Positions 9,374 to 17,082 of a DNA stretch of 64,000 nt are shown here, piece by piece. The position numbers were made by a program, and so were the translations under genes. The first letter of the stretch is position 1; each line of letters begins with the position of its first letter. The DNA lies in NCBI RefSeq assembly GCF_008693385.1, contig NZ_CP044065.1, positions 1,240,001 through 1,304,000 on the forward strand. Direction: 5' to 3'. The stretch is from Cupriavidus pauculus. Lineage in GTDB: Bacteria > Pseudomonadota > Gammaproteobacteria > Burkholderiales > Burkholderiaceae. The notes under the pieces are model-generated. The model did not search any database. It was not told the DNA's origin and worked only from the letters and a program-made list of their open reading frames with translations.

Positions 9374-11398
9374 ATGACGACACAGCAACCCGCGCCGGCG
9401 GTACCGGCGCCCATCACGGGGCGGCCCCGCATCTGGACCGTCGGGATCAGCCGCCTGACCCGCGCCTTCGCGGAGCTGATTCCGTCCTATACCGCGCAGG
9501 CCGAATTCCGGATCCTCGACAAGGGCTACGACGCCGCCGCGAGCGCGATCGCGCGCGATGGCCGCGTGGATGTGGTCGTCGCCGGCGGGTCCAACGGCGC
9601 GTATCTGCGCCAGCACGTCGATGTGCCCGTGGTGCTCGTCAAGGTGACGGGGTTCGACGTGATGAGCGCGCTGGCCACCGCGCGGCGCATCTCGCCGCAC
9701 GTGGCGCTGGTCACGCATGCCTCCACGTACGCCGAAGTCGATGAATTCCTGCGCGCGTTCTCGCTGACCGTGGCCACCTACACGTACCTGACCGAGGACG
9801 ATGCGACCGCGCGCGTGCGCGCGCTCAAGGAAGAAGGCGTGCGCGTGATCGTCGGCCCCGGCATGGTGACCGACCTCGCCGAGCGGTATGGGCTCGTCGG
9901 CGTGTTCCTGTACTCGGGCAATGCGGTGCGGCTCGCGCTGGAGGATGCGATCGAGGCCGCGCGGCTGCGGCGCATCGAGGCCACGCGGCGCGACTATGTG
10001 AACACGATTCTCGCGCACCTCAACGAGGGTGTGGCGGCCGTCGATGTGGAGGGGCGCATCCAGTCGTTCAACCCGGCCATGGAGCGGTTTCTCGGCATTA
10101 CGGCGCCGGCCGCCGCGGGGCGCAAGCTGGCGGCGGTGGCACCGGGCCTTGGGCTCGAAGGCGTGATGCAGAGCGGCACGCAGGAGCTCGAGGCGATTCA
10201 TCGGCTGGGCGACCGCATGGTCGTGGTCAACCGGATTCCGATCGTCGGGGAGGCGGGTACCACGGGGGCGGTGCTGACGATCCAGGACGCCAATGCGATC
10301 CATCGCGTGGACCGCAATCTGCGCTCGCGCAGCCGCGCGCGGCGGGCGGGCGTGCGCTATACGCTCGACGACCTGGCCGGTGCGTCCGCCGCGATGACCG
10401 ATCTGCGCGCGCTGGCGCGGCGGTATGCGATGGTCGATTCCACCGTGCTGATCGGCGGCGAGAGCGGGACCGGCAAGGAAGTGCTCGCGCAGGGCATGCA
10501 CGATGCGAGTCCGCGCCGGGCGTTTCCGTTCGTGGCGGTCAATTGCGCGGCGTTTCCGGAGACCCTGCTCGAGAGCGAACTGTTCGGCTACGAGGAGGGC
10601 GCGTTTACCGGGGCGCGACGGGGCGGGCGCGCAGGCCTGTTCGAGTCCGCGCATAACGGCACGTTGTTTCTCGACGAGGTGGGCGACATGCCGCCGGCGC
10701 TGCAGACGCGATTGCTGCGCGTGCTGCAGGAGAAGCAGGTGCTGCCGATTGGCGGGCTCGAAGCGATTCCCGTCAATGTGCGCGTGATTGCTGCCACCCA
10801 CCGGGACCTGTCCGCGCTCGTGCGCGAAGGGTCGTTCCGGCAGGATCTGTATTACCGGCTCAATATCCTGCGCATCGACATGCCGCCGCTGCGCGAGCGC
10901 GCGCAGGACCTGCCCGATCTGGCCGAGCTGCTGTACCGGCGCGCGCAGGAGCGGCTGGCCATTGCGCGGCCGACGCCGTTGCCGGCGCCCGTGCGCAAGC
11001 GGCTGGCCGATTATGCGTGGCCCGGGAATATTCGCGAACTGGAGAACGTGACCGAACGCATCGCGGTCATGATCGCGGGGCGGAAGCTCGATGGGGCCGC
11101 GCTGCTGCGGGATTTGCAGGCCGCGGTGCCGGAGCTCTTTCCGGCGACGGTGGGAACGGATATCGACGCCGGCGACGCGCCGCTGCCGGCAACGATGCCG
11201 GTGCCCGAGCCGGGGCAGGCGGCGGGGCTCGCCGCCGGCGGCAGCCGGTCGCTGGCCGGGGTCTCCCGCGCGAGCCAGGCCGCGCATATCCGCCGCGTGC
11301 TGGCCGAATGCGGCGGCGATCGGGCGGCCGCGTGCCATTTGCTGGGTATCAGTCCCACGACGCTGTGGCGGCGGCTCCGGGAGCCGGTGGCTACCTGA
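9374..11398 (+). CDS. prpR: PrpR, sigma-54-dependent activator of propionate catabolism
   Basis: PrpR senses 2-methylcitrate and activates the divergent prp operon with sigma-54. The 674-residue protein starts at the ATG at 9374 (MTTQQPAPAVPAP); no strong ribosome site is seen. An N-terminal PrpR_N sensor covers roughly residues 20-190, followed by a PAS-like segment (NEGVAAVDVEGRIQSFNPAM). The AAA+ domain shows Walker A GGESGTGKE, the sigma-54 contact loop in YEEGAFTGA, and Walker B GTLFLDEVGDMP. A Fis-type helix-turn-helix (RVLAECGGDRAAACHLLGIS) ends the protein. Every element needed for sigma-54 activation is intact. Confidence 0.96.
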   Translation: MTTQQPAPAVPAPITGRPRIWTVGISRLTRAFAELIPSYTAQAEFRILDKGYDAAASAIARDGRVDVVVAGGSNGAYLRQHVDVPVVLVKVTGFDVMSALATARRISPHVALVTHASTYAEVDEFLRAFSLTVATYTYLTEDDATARVRALKEEGVRVIVGPGMVTDLAERYGLVGVFLYSGNAVRLALEDAIEAARLRRIEATRRDYVNTILAHLNEGVAAVDVEGRIQSFNPAMERFLGITAPAAAGRKLAAVAPGLGLEGVMQSGTQELEAIHRLGDRMVVVNRIPIVGEAGTTGAVLTIQDANAIHRVDRNLRSRSRARRAGVRYTLDDLAGASAAMTDLRALARRYAMVDSTVLIGGESGTGKEVLAQGMHDASPRRAFPFVAVNCAAFPETLLESELFGYEEGAFTGARRGGRAGLFESAHNGTLFLDEVGDMPPALQTRLLRVLQEKQVLPIGGLEAIPVNVRVIAATHRDLSALVREGSFRQDLYYRLNILRIDMPPLRERAQDLPDLAELLYRRAQERLAIARPTPLPAPVRKRLADYAWPGNIRELENVTERIAVMIAGRKLDGAALLRDLQAAVPELFPATVGTDIDAGDAPLPATMPVPEPGQAAGLAAGGSRSLAGVSRASQAAHIRRVLAECGGDRAAACHLLGISPTTLWRRLREPVAT

Positions 11399-11476
11399 AA
11401 TCCGTCGCAAGTGGTCATTGGCCGGGACCGGCAGGCGGCCTATCGTGGGTGGGATATCCAACTCGATGCTCAAGCG

Positions 11477-11917
11477 ATGCCTCTTCGGCTCGATGCCTGT
11501 CAGGCCAACCGTCCCGCCATGGACCTGCTGCTGCGGCTCGACCGCCGCAGTGACGGTTACCGGCTCGAACATTCGCTGGCGGACCTCGTGCGCCTGCGTG
11601 TGTCGCTGCTGAACGGCTGTCCGTACTGCATCGACCTCCACACCACGCGCGCGCGCCGCGCGGGCGAGATGGATGCGCGCATCGACTTGCTGCCCGCGTG
11701 GCGCGACAGCGCGCTGTACACCGATCGGGAGCGCGCGGCGCTCGCATGGTCCGAGGCCGTGACGCGACTGGCCGACCACGTTCCCGATGCCGCGTGGGAC
11801 GCGGTGCGGCCGCATTTTTCGGACCGCGAACTCGTCGATCTGACGTTGCTCGTCAACGCGATCAATGCGCTGAACCGGTTCGGGATCGCGTTCCGCCGCG
11901 CGCCGGCATGGCGTTAG
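11477..11917 (+). CDS. AhpD-like carboxymuconolactone decarboxylase family protein
   Basis: This 146-residue protein has the AhpD core motif GCPYCIDLHT, a CxxC pair plus His. In AhpD this supports alkylhydroperoxide reduction, and it is shared by many carboxymuconolactone decarboxylase (CMD) family proteins. The likely start is the ATG at 11477, though no clear ribosome site precedes it. It is a paralogue of the gene at 13346-13783: both share LVRLRxSxxNGCxxCIDLHT and the C-terminal (E/D)(I/L)VDLTLLVxxINxxNRF. It follows prpR by 78 bp and overlaps the next, convergent gene by 4 bp. A reductase or peroxidase-type redox role is likely, but the true substrate cannot be told from sequence. Confidence 0.85.
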   Translation: MPLRLDACQANRPAMDLLLRLDRRSDGYRLEHSLADLVRLRVSLLNGCPYCIDLHTTRARRAGEMDARIDLLPAWRDSALYTDRERAALAWSEAVTRLADHVPDAAWDAVRPHFSDRELVDLTLLVNAINALNRFGIAFRRAPAWR

Positions 11918-13257
11918 CGGACAAACAGGTCGCGATCCGCGTCCCCCTTGCGTTTGGGCCCGTCGCGCGCGTCGGTGTCTGCGCCGACCGGTGCCGGCAG
12001 CGGCGGCTGCGTTGCCGGATCGTCCTCGATCATCGCGACGAGGTACTGGCTATTCATCGCCCGCGCGTAGTTCGCGAACCGGCCGATCGCATACGGGATC
12101 GCGCCACGCACGGCATCGTCGCCATAGGGCGGCAGCAGCGATGTGGCCGGTATCGCGACCGCGTGAATGCGTGCAAGACTGCGGCCGAATGCGCCAAGGC
12201 TGCCATGCAGCACGGCCACCACGCGGCCGCGATGCCGCACCGCCACCAGTACCGTCGACCAGTACGCGGGAATCTGTAACGCGGCGATCGCGCTTTCCAC
12301 GGCATGGAGCCCATGGCTGGCCACGCGCAGCTGGTCTTCCGACGCCAGTACGTGGCCGCGGTACTGCGCGCGCCAGCCGATCAGCAACTGTTCCAGTTGC
12401 TGGCGCGCCATGTCGTTGGCCCCGGAGGTCCGTGTCTCGAGCAATTCCGCCGTCAGCGAGGCCTGCATGTCGAGCGCCCAGCGCCCGCTTCCGCGTTGCC
12501 GGCGCAGCGGCGTCGGAAATGCCGGCCATGGGCGATCCTGCAGGCGCCAGCCATAGATGCCGAGCCACGGCATGCCCGGCAGATGGGTGCGGACCTCGGG
12601 CACGTTGTCGGCGCGCAGCGGCGCGGGCAGTATCGCCGAACGGTCCTGCGGCCACGCGCGGGTGGCCGCGGCTTCCAGGTCCAGCAGCCCGATGCGTGCG
12701 AGCGGCGGGAGCGGCGCGGTGGGATGGTTCTGCCGGATGACCGGCAGTTCGCCCGATATGGGCTCCGGGTGCGCGTCGTGCGTCACGGCCTCGACAAACG
12801 CGCGCGCCATATAGGGGTCCGCGCGCGGCATGCCGAGGTCGTGGTGGCGGACCGCCTGCGTGTAGGCAAAGTCGAACTGCGCGATATCCCACCGCTGGGT
12901 CGGCGAGATCGAGGCGATGACCCGGCGATACAGCGCGACGGCCAGCGCGATCTGCACCGTGCAGGCGACCAGCGCGGAGGGGAGGTCCCGCCGGATGCGC
13001 GCGCTGTCCGCCGGTGCATCGGTATCGCGCGGGCAGGCGTCCCAGGCTGGCGCGCAGGACATATCGAGCAGGTACATCGCGGCCGTCGCCATAGCGGCCG
13101 CGCAGTGGTAGCGGGGAATGGCGATATCCGCCGTGCGCGGCGGCAGTGCCGCCCCCTGGGAGGCGGTTGCCCGCGCGCTCTCCATGGTGAAGACGGCGGC
13201 CGTCAGGAGAACGGGAGCGAGATACGCCGACGGCGGCGGGCAAGACGGAGCATGCAT
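11914..13257 (-). CDS. Hypothetical exported protein
   Basis: A 447-residue protein from the ATG at 13257 (MHAPSCPPPSAYLAPVLLTA). A longer form from a TTG at 13299 is possible. The N-terminus looks like a signal peptide or anchor, with Ala-rich sequence after it. I recognise no domain. Visible features are scattered cysteines near the N-terminus (RYHC, MSCAPAWDACP), an acidic segment RWDIAQFDFAY, and a hydrophobic, Ala/Val-rich C-terminal third (YWSTVLVAVRHRGRVVAVLH). It lies between two AhpD-like paralogues, overlapping the first tail-to-tail. Coding potential is supported by length, frame use and lack of a better gene in this stretch. Confidence 0.55.
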   Translation of the reverse strand: MHAPSCPPPSAYLAPVLLTAAVFTMESARATASQGAALPPRTADIAIPRYHCAAAMATAAMYLLDMSCAPAWDACPRDTDAPADSARIRRDLPSALVACTVQIALAVALYRRVIASISPTQRWDIAQFDFAYTQAVRHHDLGMPRADPYMARAFVEAVTHDAHPEPISGELPVIRQNHPTAPLPPLARIGLLDLEAAATRAWPQDRSAILPAPLRADNVPEVRTHLPGMPWLGIYGWRLQDRPWPAFPTPLRRQRGSGRWALDMQASLTAELLETRTSGANDMARQQLEQLLIGWRAQYRGHVLASEDQLRVASHGLHAVESAIAALQIPAYWSTVLVAVRHRGRVVAVLHGSLGAFGRSLARIHAVAIPATSLLPPYGDDAVRGAIPYAIGRFANYARAMNSQYLVAMIEDDPATQPPLPAPVGADTDARDGPKRKGDADRDLFVR

Positions 13258-13345
13258 GGCGAGGTGGCAAGACGGACACGCCTTGACCCTATGCCGCAAG
13301 GGCGCGCCTCGCCATCAAGCTTTTCCTAAACTCCCGCGAACCGGT

Positions 13346-13783
13346 TCAGACCGGCGTCTTGCGGAACGAAATCGCGAAACGGTTCCAGCTGTTGATGGTG
13401 GCCACCAGCAGCGTGAGGTCGACGATCTCGGCCTCGCTGAAATGCGGGTGGACCGCTTCCCAGACGGTATCGGGCACGTGGTCCCGCGCGACCAGCGTCA
13501 CGGCCTCGGTCCAGGCGAGCGCCGCGCGTTCGCGCGCGGAGAAGAACGGGGTCTCGCGCCAGACGGACAGCGTGGCCAGGCGGCGGTCGTCTTCGCCGCC
13601 CTTGCGCGCATCGGCGGTATGGAGGTCGATACAGAACGCGCAGCCGTTGATCTGAGAGGCGCGCAGACGCACGAGTTCGATCAGCGACGGTTCGAGGCCG
13701 CTTTTGCCGATGCGGTCTTCCAGACCCATCATCGCCTTGATGGCTGCGGGGCTGGCCTTGTAGAAATCGAGACGGGGTGCCAT
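13346..13783 (-). CDS. AhpD-like carboxymuconolactone decarboxylase family protein
   Basis: This 145-residue protein starts at the ATG at 13783, with GGAG upstream. It has the redox motif GCAFCIDLHT, so the CxxC and His are all present. It is clearly related to the product of 11477-11917, and its length is normal for single-domain CMD proteins of the YciW/AhpD type. A small peroxidase or thiol-redox role is the best guess. It sits alone between a hypothetical protein and a J-domain gene on the same strand, so no pathway can be assigned. Confidence 0.88.
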   Translation of the reverse strand: MAPRLDFYKASPAAIKAMMGLEDRIGKSGLEPSLIELVRLRASQINGCAFCIDLHTADARKGGEDDRRLATLSVWRETPFFSARERAALAWTEAVTLVARDHVPDTVWEAVHPHFSEAEIVDLTLLVATINSWNRFAISFRKTPV

Positions 13784-13902
13784 GGTTTGCTCCGGTATGG
13801 GTATCGCGTGGATGCGGTTGACAGGAGCAAGAGTAGGCAGGACAGTGGCTTTCCGAAATGACCGCTTTCGCGTATTTTCAGGTAGCCACTGCCGCGGGCA
13901 CG

Positions 13903-15186
13903 TTATGGGAACTCGCGTTCCGGAATGCTGACGTTGCGCGCCTTGCCCTCGACGCTGTACAGCGTGAGGATGTTCTTCGCGAAGCTCGTGCCCGTGGCCT
14001 CCTGGATCTCCTTGAGGTCGAATCGCTCCGAGCGGAAGATTTCGCCGGTGTCCAGGCTCCGGTATCGCACGTCGTAGCTGCCCGGCGCGATATTCTCCAT
14101 CGTGAACGATGTGCCGCTGCGCACGTAGCTCGTGCGGACCGGCAACGGTCGCGTGTTGTCCATCGACACGAGTTTCAGGAACACGTCGAACTTGTTGCGC
14201 GTATTGTCGATCGTCACCATCGACAGGCCGTCGGTGTTCAGCACGGGATAGCCGGGCACATAGCCCGAGCGTTCCGGCCACGGCTCGCCCTTCGGCGTGA
14301 GCGTCGGGCGGATATAGCGCGTCTCTTCGCGGGTGGAGATGATGCTCGACGCGATGGCGGCGGGCGAGGGTGGCGAGGGCGGGGGCGCGGCGGCTGCGGT
14401 CACCGCCGGCGCCGGGTCCGTGGCGGCATTGGCGGCGGGCGTCTCGATGCTCGCACCCGGTACCCAGTCGCTCAGCAGCACGAGGATCGCGGTCGCGGCC
14501 AGCGAATACACGATCAACGACCACGACCGGCCCGAGAGGCGCGCGGGCTGGAAGCCATCTTCGCGCATCGGACGTTCCTCGCGGCGCCTGTTGCGGCTTT
14601 CGCGCTCGTCGGCACGCTCCCGTTCGCGGCGGTCCCGGTCGGCGCGCTCGGCGCGGCGCTGCTGTTCGGCCTCGTGCTCGCGGCGCTCCCGCTCCCGCTG
14701 GCGTTCCTTCTCCTGTTCCCGTGCCTTCTCCCGCGCTTTCTCCCGCTCCTTCTCGGCCCTTGCCGCCTTCTCGGCTTCGGCCTTGCGCGCGCGTTCCCGC
14801 GCCGATTGCGCCGATTGCGCCGATTGCGCCGATTGCGCCTGCGACGGCTGCTGGGGCTGGGCCTGCGGCCGCGGTGGCGCCTGCGGGCGCGGCGCGGTAC
14901 CGGCCGCAGTACCGGCAGCGGTGCCGGGCCGGGCCGCCGCGGGCCGCCGGCCGCGCTGGGCCTCGAGTTTCTCCTGCGTGGCGATCCAGCGGTCGTGTTC
15001 CTCGCGCTTGACCGGGTCGCTCAGCACTTCGTAGGCGGCGTTGATCAGCCGCATGATGCGGTTGGCCTCGTCGCCGTCCGCATGACGGTCCGGATGGTAT
15101 TTCTGGCTCAGCGACTTGTACGCGGCGCGAATGACCTCGAACGGCGCGTCGCGGGAAACCTTCAGGTTGTCGTAATGGGTGTGCAT
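13903..15186 (-). CDS. Membrane-anchored J-domain (DnaJ-like) protein
   Basis: The 427-residue protein starts at the ATG at 15186 (MHTHYDNLKVSRDAP). Residues 4-70 are a J domain with the HPD motif (KYHPDRH), which stimulates an Hsp70. Residues about 75-130 are Ala/Pro/Gln-rich and include a QSA repeat. Residues about 130-210 are a charged Glu/Arg/Ala coiled coil. One membrane helix follows (SWSLIVYSLAATAILVLL), and the C-terminal 170 residues appear periplasmic and beta-rich (SFTMENIAPGSYDVRYRSLD). So the J domain is cytosolic and a sensing or scaffold domain lies outside. This layout differs from DnaJ, CbpA and DjlA. The client and role are unknown. Confidence 0.85.
   Translation of the reverse strand: MHTHYDNLKVSRDAPFEVIRAAYKSLSQKYHPDRHADGDEANRIMRLINAAYEVLSDPVKREEHDRWIATQEKLEAQRGRRPAAARPGTAAGTAAGTAPRPQAPPRPQAQPQQPSQAQSAQSAQSAQSARERARKAEAEKAARAEKEREKAREKAREQEKERQRERERREHEAEQQRRAERADRDRRERERADERESRNRRREERPMREDGFQPARLSGRSWSLIVYSLAATAILVLLSDWVPGASIETPAANAATDPAPAVTAAAAPPPSPPSPAAIASSIISTREETRYIRPTLTPKGEPWPERSGYVPGYPVLNTDGLSMVTIDNTRNKFDVFLKLVSMDNTRPLPVRTSYVRSGTSFTMENIAPGSYDVRYRSLDTGEIFRSERFDLKEIQEATGTSFAKNILTLYSVEGKARNVSIPEREFP
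14801..14836 (-). repeat. Four perfect 9-bp tandem repeats in the J-domain gene
   Basis: GCCGATTGC occurs four times without interruption and codes the tripeptide Gln-Ser-Ala repeated in the linker between J domain and coiled coil. The unit is a multiple of three, so copy-number change would alter linker length without a frameshift. Confidence 0.9.
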
Positions 15187-15344
15187 CAACAGGGGGCGGC
15201 AAGGCCGGGAGTGGCCCGCTCGTGTTAACGGCAGGCTGGCCGAATTTTGAAGTGTCGCCGTTCCTGAAGGGGTTGGGAAGTCGCCTAATGTGGGGAGGCA
15301 GACGCACGGCCGCAGGTTCGTCCCCCGGCTTGTCCCTCGATCGG

Positions 15345-15400
15345 GTGCCTCGGTTCGCGTGCCTCGGTTCGCGCGCCTCAGTTCGCGCGCCTCAGTTCGC
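15345..15400 (-). repeat. Four 14-bp tandem repeats spanning the stop codon of the MocR gene
   Basis: Units start at 15345, 15359, 15373 and 15387, with consensus G(T/C)GCCTC(G/A)GTTCGC. The first two and last two units are identical pairs. The minus-strand stop codon of the MocR-type gene (15392-15394) lies in the last unit, where A replaces G. Fourteen is not a multiple of three, so changes in this array can shift the frame at the C-terminus. Confidence 0.85.
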
Positions 15401-16831
15401 GCGCCGCTCCAGCGCCGTCTTCAGCCGGTCCACGCCCGCGCGGATGCGGTCGGTGCCGATGCCGCCGTAGCCGAACAGCAGCCCCGGCCGCGGCCGCGCC
15501 GCGACGTACATGCCCGAGATTCCGTAGACGCCCACGCGCGCGGCCGTGGCGCGTTCGATGACCATGGCTTCCGCCGTGGGGTCCGTGGCGCGGATCTCGG
15601 CCGCGAGGTGGATGCCGGCCGAGGAGGGCAGCGGCACGAGCCAGGGCGACAGCTCGTGCTCGAGTGCATGCCGCAGCAGCGCGCGGCGCGCCGCGTACTC
15701 CTTGTGCATGCGCCGCAGATGCTTGGAGAAGTAGCCGTCGAGCATGAACTTGGCCAGCGCGGTCTGCGTCATCGTGCAGCTGTGCCAGTCCCCGATCTGC
15801 TTGGCCTTGCGCATCGCCACGCCGAGCGGCGCGGGTGGAATCACGTAGCCGACGCGCAATTCGGGGAAGATGGTCTTGGAGAACGTGCCCACATAGGCGA
15901 CCACACCGGCCTTGTCGAGGCTCTTGAGGGACTCGACGGGACGTCCCTCGAAGCGGTACTCGCCGTCGTAGTCGTCCTCGACGATCAGCGCGCCGTGATG
16001 CTGCGCCCAGTCCAGCAGCGCAAGCCGGCGCTCGAGGCTCATCGGCATGCCGAGCGGAAACTGATGGGACGGCGTCACATAGACGATGCGCGCCTCGGGG
16101 GGGAGCCGGTCGACGACGATCCCTTCGGCATCGACGGGCACCGGCACCACGTTCGCGCCGGCAGCGAGCAGGCTGGTGCGCGCCGGCGGATAGCCGGGGT
16201 CCTCCACCGCGACGATGTCGCCGGGCCGCAGCGCCACGCGCGCGAGCAGGTCGATGGCCTGCTGCGCGCCCTGGGTCATGATCACGTCCTGCCAGTTGCT
16301 GACCACGGCGCGGCTGAAGGCGAGGTAGCGCGAGACCGCGAGGCGCAGTTCCTGCTCGCCGGCGGGGTCGCGGTAGCCACCGGGCGCGCGCGCGAGCACA
16401 CGCAATGCGTGGCTGACGCACCGGCGCCACTGGTCGAACGGGAACAGCGCCTTGTCGGTGACGCCGCCGATGAAGTCGAACTCGGGCGGCCGTTCCCGCG
16501 AGGGCATCGGCAGCACATCGGGCAACGATTCCCAGATTTCGACCGAGGGCTGCAGCATGGCCGTGCGCGGCGGCTTCGGCGCCAGCCGCGTCATTTCGTC
16601 GGCCACGAACGTGCCGTCGCCCGTGCGCGACCGCAGGTAGCCCTCGGCAATCAGGCGCTCGAACACGTCGAGCGTGGTCTTGCGCGAGACGCCGAGCTGC
16701 ATCGCGAGCTCGCGCGTGGAGGGTAGCCGCTCCCCCGGCGCGAGGCGCCCGTCGATGACCCCGGCGCGCAACTGCCGGTAGATCTGGCCCGCCAACCCCT
16801 GGCGGCCGTGAATCGTCAAGTGCACGTTCAT
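15392..16831 (-). CDS. MocR/GabR-type transcriptional regulator (GntR-HTH plus aminotransferase domain)
   Basis: The 479-residue protein starts at the ATG at 16831 (MNVHLTIHGRQGLAGQIYRQ). Residues 10-75 are a GntR winged helix (ERLPSTRELAMQLGVSRKT). The rest is a fold-type I PLP aminotransferase-like domain with the PLP lysine in VGTFSKTIFPELRVGYV. PdxR and GabR are known members that sense PLP and aminobutyrate; the target here is unknown. It is divergent from the oxidase cluster with a 251-bp gap, so control of one or both is possible but unproven. Its stop codon sits in a 14-bp repeat array. Confidence 0.9.
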   Translation of the reverse strand: MNVHLTIHGRQGLAGQIYRQLRAGVIDGRLAPGERLPSTRELAMQLGVSRKTTLDVFERLIAEGYLRSRTGDGTFVADEMTRLAPKPPRTAMLQPSVEIWESLPDVLPMPSRERPPEFDFIGGVTDKALFPFDQWRRCVSHALRVLARAPGGYRDPAGEQELRLAVSRYLAFSRAVVSNWQDVIMTQGAQQAIDLLARVALRPGDIVAVEDPGYPPARTSLLAAGANVVPVPVDAEGIVVDRLPPEARIVYVTPSHQFPLGMPMSLERRLALLDWAQHHGALIVEDDYDGEYRFEGRPVESLKSLDKAGVVAYVGTFSKTIFPELRVGYVIPPAPLGVAMRKAKQIGDWHSCTMTQTALAKFMLDGYFSKHLRRMHKEYAARRALLRHALEHELSPWLVPLPSSAGIHLAAEIRATDPTAEAMVIERATAARVGVYGISGMYVAARPRPGLLFGYGGIGTDRIRAGVDRLKTALERRAN

Positions 16832-17082
16832 GGTGATGAAGGACGTTCGGTGCTTGGTTTTAGTGGTCACGTCACACATCGGAAGCGAGCTTGATTCTAG
16901 ATACCGGTGGGCATCATCGCCAAGGCGGTTCCGTGCATTGCCGGGCAATTCTAAAAAAGATGCATTATCGGTGCAACTTATTTGTCGTCATGCGGCCCGC
17001 GCACCGGAGAAGCGTACGGGACGCTGCCGCACCGCGTCAAACGGGTGTTCGGGTGGTCACCCCAAAATCGAGGGAAGTGGCT

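Noticed and set aside
16891..16904. FNR/Anr-like half site TTGAT before the C-type oxidase cluster
   Set aside because: The second arm ATCAA is not present at the needed spacing, so oxygen control by FNR/Anr cannot be supported here.
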